Shown in pieces: positions 8,732-16,691 of a stretch of DNA of 64,000 bases; position 1 is the stretch's first letter; the number at the start of each line of letters is the position of its first letter. Location: positions 1 to 64,000 of the forward strand of contig JAJEEK010000010.1 in NCBI GenBank assembly GCA_022821065.1. The letters run 5' to 3'. Both the position numbers and the translations under genes were made by a program. This DNA is from Candidatus Poribacteria bacterium (GTDB lineage Bacteria; Poribacteria; WGA-4E; WGA-3G). Below the pieces are notes generated by a model. It was not told the origin of the DNA. It saw nothing but the letters and a program-made list of their open reading frames with translations, and made no database searches.

Positions 8732-9823
8732 ATGGCGAATGAACTGAGAGTAGGGATTGTTGGTGCACATCGCGGTAGTTCTTATGTGACACCTTTTAGA
8801 GCGATAGCAGAAACTGAAGTAACAGCGTTTTGTGACATCAATGCGGCGACACTCGAAAGTGTTGCTGAACGGTTTGATGTTCCTCAAAAATTTACGGATT
8901 ATGATGCGATGCTGGATGCCGTGGACCTTGTTGTGCTTGCGACACCTGAGAACCTCCATGTACCCCAGTCGATTGCGGCGTTAGAAGCTGGGAAACATGT
9001 TATCAGCGAAGTGACTGCCGCTGTTAAGTTAGAAGAGTGCTACGACTTGGTTCGAGCCGCTCGGAAATCGTCTGCCAAATACACGATGGCTGAAAATACG
9101 TGCTATTCCAAGGCAAATGTACTAATTCGTAGTATGGTAGAATCCGGGATGTTCGGGGATGTCTACTTCGGGGAAGGCGAATACCTCCACAACGTCAAGT
9201 CGCTCCATCACGATGCCGGTGGTAACCCGACGTGGCGTTACTACTGGCAGGTCGGCATCAATCGGTGTAACTATTCGACGCATAGCCTCGGTCCGGTGCT
9301 CCAGTGGTTTAGTAGTCGGGTCGCGAGTGTCTGTTGCCTCGGTACCGGTGTCAACACCGATCCCGAACACGCGATGGAAGATACCGTGATGATGCTCTGT
9401 AAAACAGATTGTGGCGGGTTAATCAAGATTCGGATTGATATGCTCTCGAACCGTCCAGCGAATTCCTATTTCAGTTTACAAGGGACAGAAGGGTGTTATG
9501 AGGGTTCGCGTGGACTCGGCGCGGCACCGAAGATTTGGTTGAGTGAGTTCGGAATAAGTGAACAGTGGAGACCGCTCTCCCAATTTGAAGACTGCCTACC
9601 GGAACGATGGAAAAACCCGCCTGCTGAAGCAGAAAACGCCGGTGACCTCGGCGAGTATTTCAAGGTCCGGGATTTTGTTGATAGTATCCTCACGGATACG
9701 ACACCACCGATTGATGTCTATACGGCAATGGATTTCACGGTGCCAGGGTTGGTTTCGGAGCAATCTATTGCGAACGGGGGCGAACCGATGGAGGTTCCAA
9801 ATTTCCGAGAAATTGATTTTTAA
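8732..9823 (+). CDS. Gfo/Idh/MocA-family oxidoreductase
   Basis: A 363-residue NAD(P)-dependent oxidoreductase-like protein. A Rossmann start (MANELRVGIVGAHRG) leads into VTAFCDINAATLESVAERF, and VVLATPENLHVPQSIAALEAGKHV precedes the point where most family members have the catalytic Glu-Lys-Pro. Here that place reads SEVTAAV, so the conserved lysine is missing. The C-terminal alpha/beta domain contains YYWQVGINRCNYSTHSLGPV. The start is secured by GGAGGAGG. Substrates of the family are sugars, inositols and cyclitols. Loss of the lysine may mean a different chemistry, such as epimerisation, isomerisation or binding only. Confidence 0.88.
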   Translation: MANELRVGIVGAHRGSSYVTPFRAIAETEVTAFCDINAATLESVAERFDVPQKFTDYDAMLDAVDLVVLATPENLHVPQSIAALEAGKHVISEVTAAVKLEECYDLVRAARKSSAKYTMAENTCYSKANVLIRSMVESGMFGDVYFGEGEYLHNVKSLHHDAGGNPTWRYYWQVGINRCNYSTHSLGPVLQWFSSRVASVCCLGTGVNTDPEHAMEDTVMMLCKTDCGGLIKIRIDMLSNRPANSYFSLQGTEGCYEGSRGLGAAPKIWLSEFGISEQWRPLSQFEDCLPERWKNPPAEAENAGDLGEYFKVRDFVDSILTDTTPPIDVYTAMDFTVPGLVSEQSIANGGEPMEVPNFREIDF

Positions 9824-9828
9824 TTTGA

Positions 9829-9846
9829 CCTTGCGGTTCGGTTAGG
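9829..9846 (+). repeat. 18-bp dispersed repeat CCTTGCGGTTCGGTTAGG
   Basis: CCTTGCGGTTCGGTTAGG starts six bases after the stop codon of the Gfo/Idh gene. An identical 18-mer occurs at 42143-42160, beside the start of a PhyH gene, and shorter GTTAGG relatives lie at 250-260 and, inverted, near 41200. It is probably a short REP-like unit. Confidence 0.7.
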
Positions 9847-9962
9847 TAGGATAGAGGTTTCAATCACCTTTCCGTATATCCGCACGCCACTTTGTTACGT
9901 GCTATGGTCTGGTGTTGCATTTTGCAATTTTGGATAGCGGATTGGATCCGAGAAGAGTCAGG

Positions 9963-10202
9963 TTATTCTTCTAGTACAGGTGTAAAGACGAGTCCGCAGC
10001 TACTGCAGCGGTATCCACTTTCCGGTTCTAATTCTACAATGGGGAAAAGCATACCACAACAGATCGGACACGGTTCGTCAATTTCCATGTCTGCCTGTTC
10101 CATTTCGCCGGATCGGTTCTCAAATTCAACGATCATATTTTTAATTTTCCTTAGTTGGTGCGCTGAAAGTTCGTTCCTAACCTGCGTTTGAATCGCGAGC
10201 AC
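9963..10202 (-). CDS. Small zinc-ribbon protein
   Basis: A 79-residue protein starting at GTG 10202. The first half is a probable amphipathic helix (HQLRKIKNMIVEFENRSGEMEQADME); the second half has two cysteine knuckles, C-P-I-C-C-G and C-S-S-C-G, spaced as in a treble-clef or zinc-ribbon, followed by an acidic tail. Such proteins can bind nucleic acid or RNA polymerase, but nothing indicates the partner. It lies just downstream of the Uma2 gene on the same strand, 26 bp apart, and may share its transcript. The upstream ribosome-binding site is weak, so the start is uncertain. Confidence 0.55.
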   Translation of the reverse strand: MLAIQTQVRNELSAHQLRKIKNMIVEFENRSGEMEQADMEIDEPCPICCGMLFPIVELEPESGYRCSSCGLVFTPVLEE

Positions 10203-10228
10203 GACGTGATTCTACCTAAGAGGCAGTT

Positions 10229-10801
10229 TTATTCGGCAATGGCAATACGTCTATAGATGTCATGTAAGGATATCTTGCAGCCGATTGAGGTGAGCGGCAG
10301 GACATCTTCAGGTGCGCGAAATTCGGTATGTTCCCACTGTTCACCTTGCCGCCGATAATGTTCAACGCAGAATCTGTGCTGTGAAACGAGGATGTAGTCT
10401 TGAAGTGATGTCCGTTGCTGATACTGTTCAAATTTCTCGCCTCGGTCGTATACGGCAGTGGAAGGTGAAAGCACCTCTACGATAACAATCGGGTTCAGAA
10501 GTGTGTCGAAAACATCATCTGCAAAGCGTGGTTCATCGCAGACAACAAGAACATCTGGATAGAAATAGGCGGTTGGACTCACCTGCACGCGCATATCACT
10601 CGAATGGACTTCACAATCTGATTCCAGCAATTGATTATAAAGTCTATTAGATATGTTGCTTGTGATCAGACTGTGTGCGCGGCTTGCCCCAGACATCGCA
10701 AATATCTGTCCGTTGAGGTACTCACTTTTGTACAGTGCCTTCCGTTCTTGGGTGATGTATTCCTCAGCGGTGAAGAGGGTTTGTACCGAAAGAGATGCCA
10801 T
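10229..10801 (-). CDS. Uma2-family (DUF820) PD-(D/E)XK nuclease-like protein
   Basis: A 190-residue member of the Uma2 family, restriction-endonuclease-fold proteins amplified in cyanobacteria and other large genomes. Typical landmarks are FTAEEYITQERKALYKSEYLNGQIFAMSGAS at the N-terminus, the acidic pair in YFYPDVLVV and the (D/E)XK-like strand IVIVEVLSPSTAVYDRGEKFEQYQ. The fold-level catalytic residues therefore appear intact. The biological role of this family is poorly known; a link to mobile DNA is often suggested. The length is normal. It lies downstream of the rhodanese gene at the end of the Fe-S locus but probably is not part of that pathway. Confidence 0.9.
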   Translation of the reverse strand: MASLSVQTLFTAEEYITQERKALYKSEYLNGQIFAMSGASRAHSLITSNISNRLYNQLLESDCEVHSSDMRVQVSPTAYFYPDVLVVCDEPRFADDVFDTLLNPIVIVEVLSPSTAVYDRGEKFEQYQQRTSLQDYILVSQHRFCVEHYRRQGEQWEHTEFRAPEDVLPLTSIGCKISLHDIYRRIAIAE

Positions 10802-10892
10802 AACTAGGTCCTCGAATAGAAGTCATATTGAAAACATAATACCGCATTTTTAGGCAAAAGTCAATCTTTTTCTTTATGCTATCCAGGACGAT

Positions 10893-11222
10893 TTAGTATC
10901 TCGGTAGGTTTGGGTCAATGTCGGCTGACCACTGGTCGATTCCGCCGATGAGGTTCTTTGCGTCCGTAAACCCGTTTTGCTGCAGATAGGCGACGGCATA
11001 GAGGCTACGTTGTCCATGATGGCAGTAGACCACAATCTCTTGGTCTGATGGGAGGCTGTCTACGTGGTGCGGCAGCGTGTTGAGCGGTATCAACCGCGCC
11101 CCTTCGAGATGTACGATATCGTATTCGCTCTGCTCGCGGACATCTAACAACAAAACAGATGCGTCCGCTTTGAGTTTTTGTTTCAATTCTTGTGGCGAAA
11201 TTTCGGGGAGTTCACTCTGCAT
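10893..11222 (-). CDS. Single-domain rhodanese-like sulfurtransferase
   Basis: A 109-residue rhodanese domain with VLLLDVREQSEYDIVHLEGA and the active-site loop VVYC67HHGQRS, whose cysteine would carry the persulfide. It is cytoplasmic with no signal peptide. Its ATG overlaps the stop of the DUF971 gene (TAATG at 11220-11224), so the two are translationally coupled. At the 3' end of a suf cluster it may deliver or buffer sulfane sulfur for Fe-S assembly, which is an inference from context. Confidence 0.92.
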   Translation of the reverse strand: MQSELPEISPQELKQKLKADASVLLLDVREQSEYDIVHLEGARLIPLNTLPHHVDSLPSDQEIVVYCHHGQRSLYAVAYLQQNGFTDAKNLIGGIDQWSADIDPNLPRY

Positions 11223-11602
11223 TATCTATTTTCTTCCTCGGTTTCCGGTGGAGGTAAAGGCGCGCATTCTGGACACGGACACGTCTCACGTAGCACTTCA
11301 AACGGGTAGATACCGGTGTTGTGTCCATCGTTCCAACTGAACTGGAGCGCGTAGCGACCAACTAACTGAACATCAAGGGGTTGAATAGCATCCGAAACCT
11401 CAATCAGCGTTACATCGCCGTCGCCTTGCGGTGCAAAAAGGGAATGGACATCCCGACCTTTATGCCGAACAATAGAACATTCAGCACACGGACACATCTG
11501 CCGGAGATAGGTATACGGATACCAACTGACATGTCCATCCTTCCATTCTACCTGAAAGGCGGTGTCATGCTTTTTGAGGAGTTTCGGAATTTTTTTTACC
11601 AT
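11222..11602 (-). CDS. DUF971-domain protein
   Basis: A 126-residue DUF971 protein containing two related halves: WKDGHVSWYPYTYLRQMCPCAEC and WNDGHNTGIYPFEVLRETCPCPEC. Both end in a C-P-C-x-x-C motif, so eight to nine cysteines could hold metal or an Fe-S cluster. DUF971 also forms the N-terminus of gamma-butyrobetaine hydroxylases and is often found next to Fe-S assembly factors, consistent with this locus. It ends coupled to the rhodanese gene. The duplicated design of two cysteine motifs is worth noting; most members have one complete domain of about 90-120 residues. Confidence 0.85.
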   Translation of the reverse strand: MVKKIPKLLKKHDTAFQVEWKDGHVSWYPYTYLRQMCPCAECSIVRHKGRDVHSLFAPQGDGDVTLIEVSDAIQPLDVQLVGRYALQFSWNDGHNTGIYPFEVLRETCPCPECAPLPPPETEEENR

Positions 11603-11765
11603 AAATATGTGGAAAGCAGCGTATTTTCGTAGAAAGAGGTTCTTAAAAACGTATACTTTCCCAATCGCGCGGAATTAATCAAAAGCCATCGTGAAATGAA
11701 ATTATGCCTTAAATGGCATAATTTGTCTTTGCTTTACATTTGGAACGATGCACAAGAGCCCATAG

Positions 11766-12068
11766 TTAAAAAATACCGAGCTCGTCCCTTGCGTCTTCAG
11801 TCATCATCTCAGGGTTCCAACGCGGGTTCCATACCACATTAACATTAACTTCGTCAACGCCGTCGAGCTGCTGCGTGACGTGCTGTGCACCGTTGATAAT
11901 CTGCCCACCAGCAGGACACCCCGGACTCGTTAGGGTCATCGTAATATCCACAGTGGTATCGTTGATGTCAACTTCGTAGATGAGTCCCATATCGACGATG
12001 TTGATACCAATTTCGGGATCAATAATATTTTCTTTAATAGTCTCTAATACAGTGTCTTCGGATACCAT
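11766..12068 (-). CDS. sufT: DUF59 / MIP18-family Fe-S assembly factor (SufT-like)
   Basis: A 100-residue DUF59 protein with the family core (IIDPEIGINIVDMGLIYEVDI ... ITMTLTSPGCPAGGQI) and the conserved cysteine C51. SufT/MIP18 proteins help mature Fe-S proteins. The start has a perfect AGGAGG 8 bp upstream of ATG 12068. It follows the Rieske gene by 31 bp in the suf operon. The family includes PaaD-like members, but the suf neighbourhood favours SufT. Confidence 0.88.
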   Translation of the reverse strand: MVSEDTVLETIKENIIDPEIGINIVDMGLIYEVDINDTTVDITMTLTSPGCPAGGQIINGAQHVTQQLDGVDEVNVNVVWNPRWNPEMMTEDARDELGIF

Positions 12069-12099
12069 TCGGTTTCCCTCCTATAACGAATCAAATTAA

Positions 12100-12411
12100 T
12101 CAATCAACGCTGACAAGGATATCGTCATCTTCAATCTTGACGGGGTAACATTCGATGGCTTCAACAGCAGGCATACAGAGCGGCTCTCCGGTTTTGACGC
12201 AAAAGCGTGCCCCGTGCCGTGGACATTCTATCTCATCGCCGTTGAGAAAACCTTCAGCTAAAGGACCACCATCGTGCGTGCAAACGTCCTCCATCGCATA
12301 GAACTCACCATCAATATTGAAGAGGAGTACTGGAACGAAGTCCACCTCGACCAAGTGTTTCGAGCCGGGTGGCACTTCACTAACCTTCGCAACTTTATAG
12401 AATTCTGGCAT
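12100..12411 (-). CDS. Small Rieske [2Fe-2S] ferredoxin
   Basis: A 103-residue Rieske domain with both ligand boxes, C44-T-H46-D-G-G and C63-P-R-H66-G-A-R-F, plus the C-terminal PAVEAIECYPVKIEDDDILVSVD strand pattern of non-heme dioxygenase ferredoxins. It would carry a [2Fe-2S] cluster and donate electrons. Such stand-alone Rieske genes recur in suf operons of several phyla, where their precise role is unsettled. The start overlaps the preceding small gene by 17 bp and has its own GGAAGG ribosome-binding site inside that gene. Confidence 0.92.
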   Translation of the reverse strand: MPEFYKVAKVSEVPPGSKHLVEVDFVPVLLFNIDGEFYAMEDVCTHDGGPLAEGFLNGDEIECPRHGARFCVKTGEPLCMPAVEAIECYPVKIEDDDILVSVD

Positions 12412-12646
12412 TACGTTCCTTCCAAATTTCTTCGTGGGTATAAAACTTTAATTCCCCAGATTTTTTGCGTTTAAGAATGTCCTCCATATCTTCACAAAGC
12501 GGGGATTCTTTATCAAGATAAAAAGTTTCGGGATCCTGTGCCGTAAACGCTGCCAGTTCTTCACGAACTATTTTACGAATAATGCTTTCTAAATCCTGAA
12601 CACTTAGTGTAACCTTAGTCTCTTGTGTTGTTACATTGTTGTTCAT
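12395..12646 (-). CDS. Small hypothetical protein in the suf operon (antitoxin-like shape)
   Basis: An 83-residue protein preceded by a strong AAGGAG, so it is very likely translated. It is hydrophilic: a helix VTLSVQDLESIIRKIVREELAAF, then YLDKESPLCEDMEDILKRKKSGELKFYTHEEIWKERNARIL. The second half resembles short antitoxin-like proteins whose tails wrap a partner, but I do not recognise a named family and no toxin gene is next to it. It lies between sufU and the Rieske gene and overlaps the latter by 17 bp, so it is co-expressed with Fe-S assembly. Confidence 0.7.
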   Translation of the reverse strand: MNNNVTTQETKVTLSVQDLESIIRKIVREELAAFTAQDPETFYLDKESPLCEDMEDILKRKKSGELKFYTHEEIWKERNARIL

Positions 12647-12676
12647 TTTTTATCTCCTTCTTTAAACCGGTGTTCC

Positions 12677-13066
12677 TTATCCATCTTCTTCGCCAGGCCA
12701 GCAGTTGATGCCGTACGCACCGGCTTTGAGAACTTTGAGCGCCAATAACGCACACTTGATGCGAACGGGGCCCAAAGGGATACCGACCATATCCAACATG
12801 TCGTCTTTTGTGAGCTGCTTGACTTCATCAAGACTTTTGCCTTCAATCATTTCAGTCAACATAGAGGCAGCCGCCAGACTAATCGTACAACCGTGTCCAC
12901 AGAAACGCACCTCTTTGATCTTATCATCCTCAACAAGCAGGTCCATGCGAATCTGATCTCCACAAAGCGGATTGTCTTCCTCATGCGAAATATCAGGGTG
13001 CGGCAAGGTCCCGTAGTTGCTCGGATTCTCGTAATGGTCAAGCAGTTCTTCCTGATATATGTTCAT
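12677..13066 (-). CDS. sufU: SufU-type Fe-S scaffold / sulfur acceptor
   Basis: A 129-residue IscU/SufU protein with conserved C35-G-D37, C60 in CGHGC-T-I-S and C105 in RIKCALL. The insert typical of SufU between the second and third cysteines (about residues 75-100) is present, which separates it from IscU. It accepts persulfide from SufS in a zinc-dependent exchange. The gene overlaps the end of sufS by four bases (ATGA), showing tight coupling. Its C-terminus is short and acidic. Confidence 0.95.
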   Translation of the reverse strand: MNIYQEELLDHYENPSNYGTLPHPDISHEEDNPLCGDQIRMDLLVEDDKIKEVRFCGHGCTISLAAASMLTEMIEGKSLDEVKQLTKDDMLDMVGIPLGPVRIKCALLALKVLKAGAYGINCWPGEEDG

Positions 13067-14310
13067 TTTTTTCTCCGAGTCATAAGTTTTTGTGCTCTAC
13101 AGAGCCCTTCGTATAGTCTATCTACATCTTCAACTGTATTATAAAGATAAAAACTGGCACGTGCAGTGGCGATAACATCGAATTTTTTCATAAGCAGTTG
13201 TGCACAGTGATGTCCTGCCCGGATAGCCACACCGTGCGTGTCCAGAATTCCCGCCACGTCGTGCGGGTGGATACCGTCCATATTAAAGGAGATGACCCCT
13301 GCTTTTTGATGCGGTGCAGACGGTCCGTAAATCGTAATGCCTTCGATTTCTTTTAAGCGATGATGTGCGTATTTTAAGAGTTCCTGTTCATGAACGTGAA
13401 TTGCTGCTAAGTTTGCTTGTGTGATATAGTCCACGGCGTGTCCGAGTCCGATCGCTTCAGCGATGCTTGGTGTCCCCGCTTCAAACTTCGCCGGCAGGTC
13501 CGCGTAAGTTGATACATCGCGCTCGACCGCGCGAATCATTGAACCACCACCGAGGAACGGCGGCATCTCCTCAAGCAGCTCCAATTGACCGTATAACACG
13601 CCGATGCCGGTCGGTCCACACATCTTATGTCCTGAGAACGCTAGGAAATCACAGTCGAGTTGTTGAACATCAACATGAAAATGTGGCACCGATTGCGCTG
13701 CATCAACGACGACTTTCGCACCGACAGCATGTACCGCCTCAATAACAGACTGAATCGGGTTAATAGTTCCAAGTACATTAGAAACATGGGCCATAGCGAC
13801 GAGCTTCGTTTTCTCTGTGAGGAGGTCGCGTAATTGCGTAAAATCAAGCAATCCTTCATCGGTGATCTCAAGGAACCGGAGCACTGCACCTGTCCGCTGC
13901 GCCAGCAGCTGCCACGGCACGAGATTGCTATGGTGCTCCATAACGGTCAGGACGATTTCATCGCCTTCCTGAATATTCGCGTTTCCCCAACTATGAGCGA
14001 CCAGATTAATGGATTCTGTTGTGTTCCGCGTGAAGATGATTTGGCGCGTGCGCGGTGCGTTAATTAATCGCGCCACCTTCTCGCGAGCGTGTTCATATTC
14101 CTCCGTCGCCTGTTCTGAAATCCGATAGATACCGCGATGGATATTGGAACGATAGGTATCGTAATAGGCATCCATCGCGTCAACGACAGGACGCGCTGTC
14201 TGTGTTGATGCGGCATTATCCAGAAAAGCCAACGGCGGCTCTGTCGCGAAGATCGGAAAATCCTTACGGATACGTTCCACATCAAGCGGACGAAATTCTG
14301 AGGTGTGCAT
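13063..14310 (-). CDS. sufS: Cysteine desulfurase SufS
   Basis: A 415-residue type II cysteine desulfurase taking sulfur from cysteine for cluster assembly. The PLP lysine lies in FLAFSGHKMCGPTGIGVLYG, and the catalytic cysteine in AIRAGHHCAQLLMK. I chose ATG 14310 (MHTSEFRPLDVERIRKDFPIF) over an in-frame ATG at 14334 because AGGTAAAAGAGAC precedes it and SufS proteins usually begin close to the DVERIRKDFPIF segment. It is separated from sufD by an islet of unrelated genes, so it may rely on a separate promoter now. Product and pairing with SufU are well supported. Confidence 0.95.
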   Translation of the reverse strand: MHTSEFRPLDVERIRKDFPIFATEPPLAFLDNAASTQTARPVVDAMDAYYDTYRSNIHRGIYRISEQATEEYEHAREKVARLINAPRTRQIIFTRNTTESINLVAHSWGNANIQEGDEIVLTVMEHHSNLVPWQLLAQRTGAVLRFLEITDEGLLDFTQLRDLLTEKTKLVAMAHVSNVLGTINPIQSVIEAVHAVGAKVVVDAAQSVPHFHVDVQQLDCDFLAFSGHKMCGPTGIGVLYGQLELLEEMPPFLGGGSMIRAVERDVSTYADLPAKFEAGTPSIAEAIGLGHAVDYITQANLAAIHVHEQELLKYAHHRLKEIEGITIYGPSAPHQKAGVISFNMDGIHPHDVAGILDTHGVAIRAGHHCAQLLMKKFDVIATARASFYLYNTVEDVDRLYEGLCRAQKLMTRRKK

Positions 14311-14381
14311 GTCTCTTTTACCTATGTTATCCATTTTTTGAATCGCGGATTAAACCGCGTCCACAAAAGGTGTTTATTTTT

Positions 14382-14910
14382 TCAATCAACATTCCCGCGC
14401 AGATTAAAACTCATCTGTGTATCCGTAAAATGCCGCTCCATTCTCCGCATCGGTTCAAGCCACTGCTTCGGTAAACGTATAAGATTCCGCAGGGATCTCG
14501 GATCTTGAAAATAAGTATCGTCTATTTGCCAAAATTGTAAGCGCGGAAACGTTTCGTTGTTATGGGTGAACGTTCCCATATCCGCTGCTTCTTGACGCAT
14601 ACCATCACTAACAGGTTCAATCGTGATAAAGACTCCGATCGCATCGCGCTTGTCCATAACACGACAGAAGGCGCGAACTTGCGTGATTGTCGGTTTGCCG
14701 CTTTTGACTTCGGCAAGGATACGGGTGTTAGTTGTTTGTCCATCCTCTGGGTCCCAAAGCGTGATATGTCCGACGTGTGCCTCGCCATCCTTACCGCCAT
14801 CGCCGACAGATTTTGTTGGTTGAAGACCGAGCCGTGTCACCGCCCAATTAGAGTTGATCGTCCATTTCTCGCATGACTTCAAGGTTATCGCCGAAGTATA
14901 AGGTGTTCAT
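14382..14910 (-). pseudogene. Internally deleted DNA methyltransferase with C-terminal restriction-nuclease-like domain (fossil)
   Basis: The remnant begins at ATG 14910 with MNTLYFGDNLEVMREMDD, the characteristic start of type III/N6-adenine DNA methyltransferases. After only 18-20 codons that frame hits a TAA. In the next frame the sequence continues as NWAVTRLGLQPTKSVGDGG ... TRILAEVKSGKPTITQVRAF ... TFPRLQFWQIDDTYF, which looks like the C-terminal Mrr/PD-(D/E)XK-like domain of the same kind of enzyme. The whole catalytic middle, including any DPPY motif, is missing, and the junction shifts frame. This is best explained by one internal deletion. It sits in an A+T-rich islet inside the suf locus. 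Confidence 0.82.
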
Positions 14911-14934
14911 AGTGTTGGTTATTTCAAATGGGGT

Positions 14935-15441
14935 TCAGAAACTTATATACCGCCGTATAGGGGCATTGAAACCACTTTTGAAATAATGATTTCTCTTCTT
15001 TACACTAACACTGACTTCTCCATCAGTTGGGAATCTTCCATCGCGTTCTAATGCTCCGGCCGGTTGACACGGATGACCAAGTACTCCATCTGCTATATCC
15101 CAAGATGTTGCGTGTAAAGCTTTTACATTTTCATAGGATACACCATTACCACATTCCAAGATTACAGCTTATACAAGAGCACGGTGATTGCCATCTTCAA
15201 TGTAGAACGAACCTTCTGGACATCTTTCTCTTTCACCTCCGCTATAACCAGTTAAATTTCTAATCCAGAGTTCACCCATCACTTCTTTCCTAAAGCCATC
15301 GCAAAGTATTTCATGATCTCTAAACCAAGGATAATCTTCATAACTATCGTCATCCTTTTTGGCTTTTATATCATAATTATTGAGATACTTATGGTGGAAG
15401 TATGTTTTTAATATCTTCCGGCAAATCATCAATATCCTCAT
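14935..15441 (-). pseudogene. ParB/Srx-like protein broken by one in-frame stop
   Basis: Two reading frames in the same phase are separated by a single TAA at 15169-15171. Joined, they read EGSFYIEDGNHRALV-stop-AVILECGNGVSYENVKALHATSW. DGNHRALVYA is what ParB/sulfiredoxin-like nuclease-fold proteins show, so a TAT or TAC tyrosine codon probably became a stop. The 5' end overlaps the FRG-TPR gene by 53 bp, so the true start may lie further in. Both halves keep sensible residues, so the lesion may be recent, or an assembly error. Its role in the islet is unknown. Confidence 0.6.
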
Positions 15442-16606
15442 CCTTTACAAATTTTGTGAGTAATTTAAGATGTTTAGACTGTCCAGATTGTTCAAACCGA
15501 TCTTTAAGAGTGTTTATATCCAATCTAACCTCATCCCACATATTCAACACCATAAGACTCTTACAGCGCTCAATGTAGCTATATGGATCATTGTCATTTT
15601 TATCTATAGCATTGCTAAAGTCTTTAACAGCTTTTTCGTGTTCTTTTTTTTCAGCGTGAACTATGCCTCTGCTGAGATAGTGTTTGGCATTAGTGCTCTC
15701 TAAACATATCGCCTTGGTGTAATTTTCAATACTTTCATCATAGCTGTGATTTAGAAAGTGGATTTGACCGAGTTCCGAATAAGCCTCGGGGAACTCGGGT
15801 TTTAGCTTCAAGGCTATCTCATAATGAGATATAGCTTTACTGAAGTCTTTCTCTTCTTTCTTTATTTGTTTATTTTTATCTTCCATACCTTTTTCAAATT
15901 CCAAGTAGGGCATCTCAATATCTCCTGATTTAATAAACCCATGGATGTCGTTGTAGATATATTGGCGGGATATTGCATGATGTTTTTCTATGTAGGTTAG
16001 TATGGGCACTTTGAGATCTCTTGGAATATCTACGATACCATCTGGTTCGATAAAACCTGTTGGTGATTCAACGAATAAACTTTTCTGAGGTTTAACGCGA
16101 TCAATTACTTCGGGCGGTTTTATGAGTGTGTAGTCTCTGCATTCCTCATCGTTATCGTCTTCTGGCTTTTTCTCATCGTTATCGTCTTCTGATTTTTCCT
16201 TTGTTGGCCTTTTTAATAAGATAACGCATCCGTTTTTTCCCATTTCTTTTTCGCAAGCGAAGTAGAGGGCTATAAGGAAGTCAGGAGTAAAATCTATCAG
16301 ATTGGTTCTTGCACCATAGTGCTGAAGTTGTGCCAGAATTTTATACTTGTTAACTTTTATTGTTTCGGGAAGATAATCATTAATTTTTTTTAGAATTATT
16401 TTTTGGCTACCTACAATGTCATAATCTTCCTCTTCCTCTTCATTTTTATTGTAGCCCCGGTAGAGCCCTGAACACACTTTAGTATGGTATTGGGCTTCGC
16501 CACGGTAGATGTATTCAGCCCCTTCGGACGCATCTACTATCTCGCGGATTTTCCGCTCAATTCTATCAAGCGTATATGTGTTTAGTTTGTTCTCTTGCTG
16601 TTCCAT
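15389..16606 (-). CDS. FRG-domain protein with C-terminal TPR repeats
   Basis: A 405-residue protein. Residues about 25-140 form an FRG domain: EYIYRGEAQYHTKVCSGLYR, then the diagnostic ILAQLQHYGARTNLIDFTPD with FLIALYFACEKE. A charged repeat (EKSEDDNDEKKPEDDNDEE) links to a middle segment, and two to three TPR units follow (about 255-360: AISHYEIALKLKPEFPEAYSELGQIHF and onward). FRG proteins are common in mobile and defence-associated neighbourhoods; their biochemistry is mostly untested. The gene is much richer in A+T than the suf genes around it, suggesting transfer. It follows a membrane-protein gene by 85 bp, and the two may work together. Confidence 0.82.
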   Translation of the reverse strand: MEQQENKLNTYTLDRIERKIREIVDASEGAEYIYRGEAQYHTKVCSGLYRGYNKNEEEEEDYDIVGSQKIILKKINDYLPETIKVNKYKILAQLQHYGARTNLIDFTPDFLIALYFACEKEMGKNGCVILLKRPTKEKSEDDNDEKKPEDDNDEECRDYTLIKPPEVIDRVKPQKSLFVESPTGFIEPDGIVDIPRDLKVPILTYIEKHHAISRQYIYNDIHGFIKSGDIEMPYLEFEKGMEDKNKQIKKEEKDFSKAISHYEIALKLKPEFPEAYSELGQIHFLNHSYDESIENYTKAICLESTNAKHYLSRGIVHAEKKEHEKAVKDFSNAIDKNDNDPYSYIERCKSLMVLNMWDEVRLDINTLKDRFEQSGQSKHLKLLTKFVKDEDIDDLPEDIKNILPP

Positions 16607-16691
16607 ATATGATTATCTCTCGTAGTCCTAAAACCCAAGTCTTTAGACTTCGGTTTAGGTCAATTTGATACGGGTAAAGTGCTTAAACTGC

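Noticed and set aside
13467..13745. Plus-strand open frame opposite sufS
   Set aside because: Mirror of a confident gene; arginine/histidine-rich composition typical of shadow frames.
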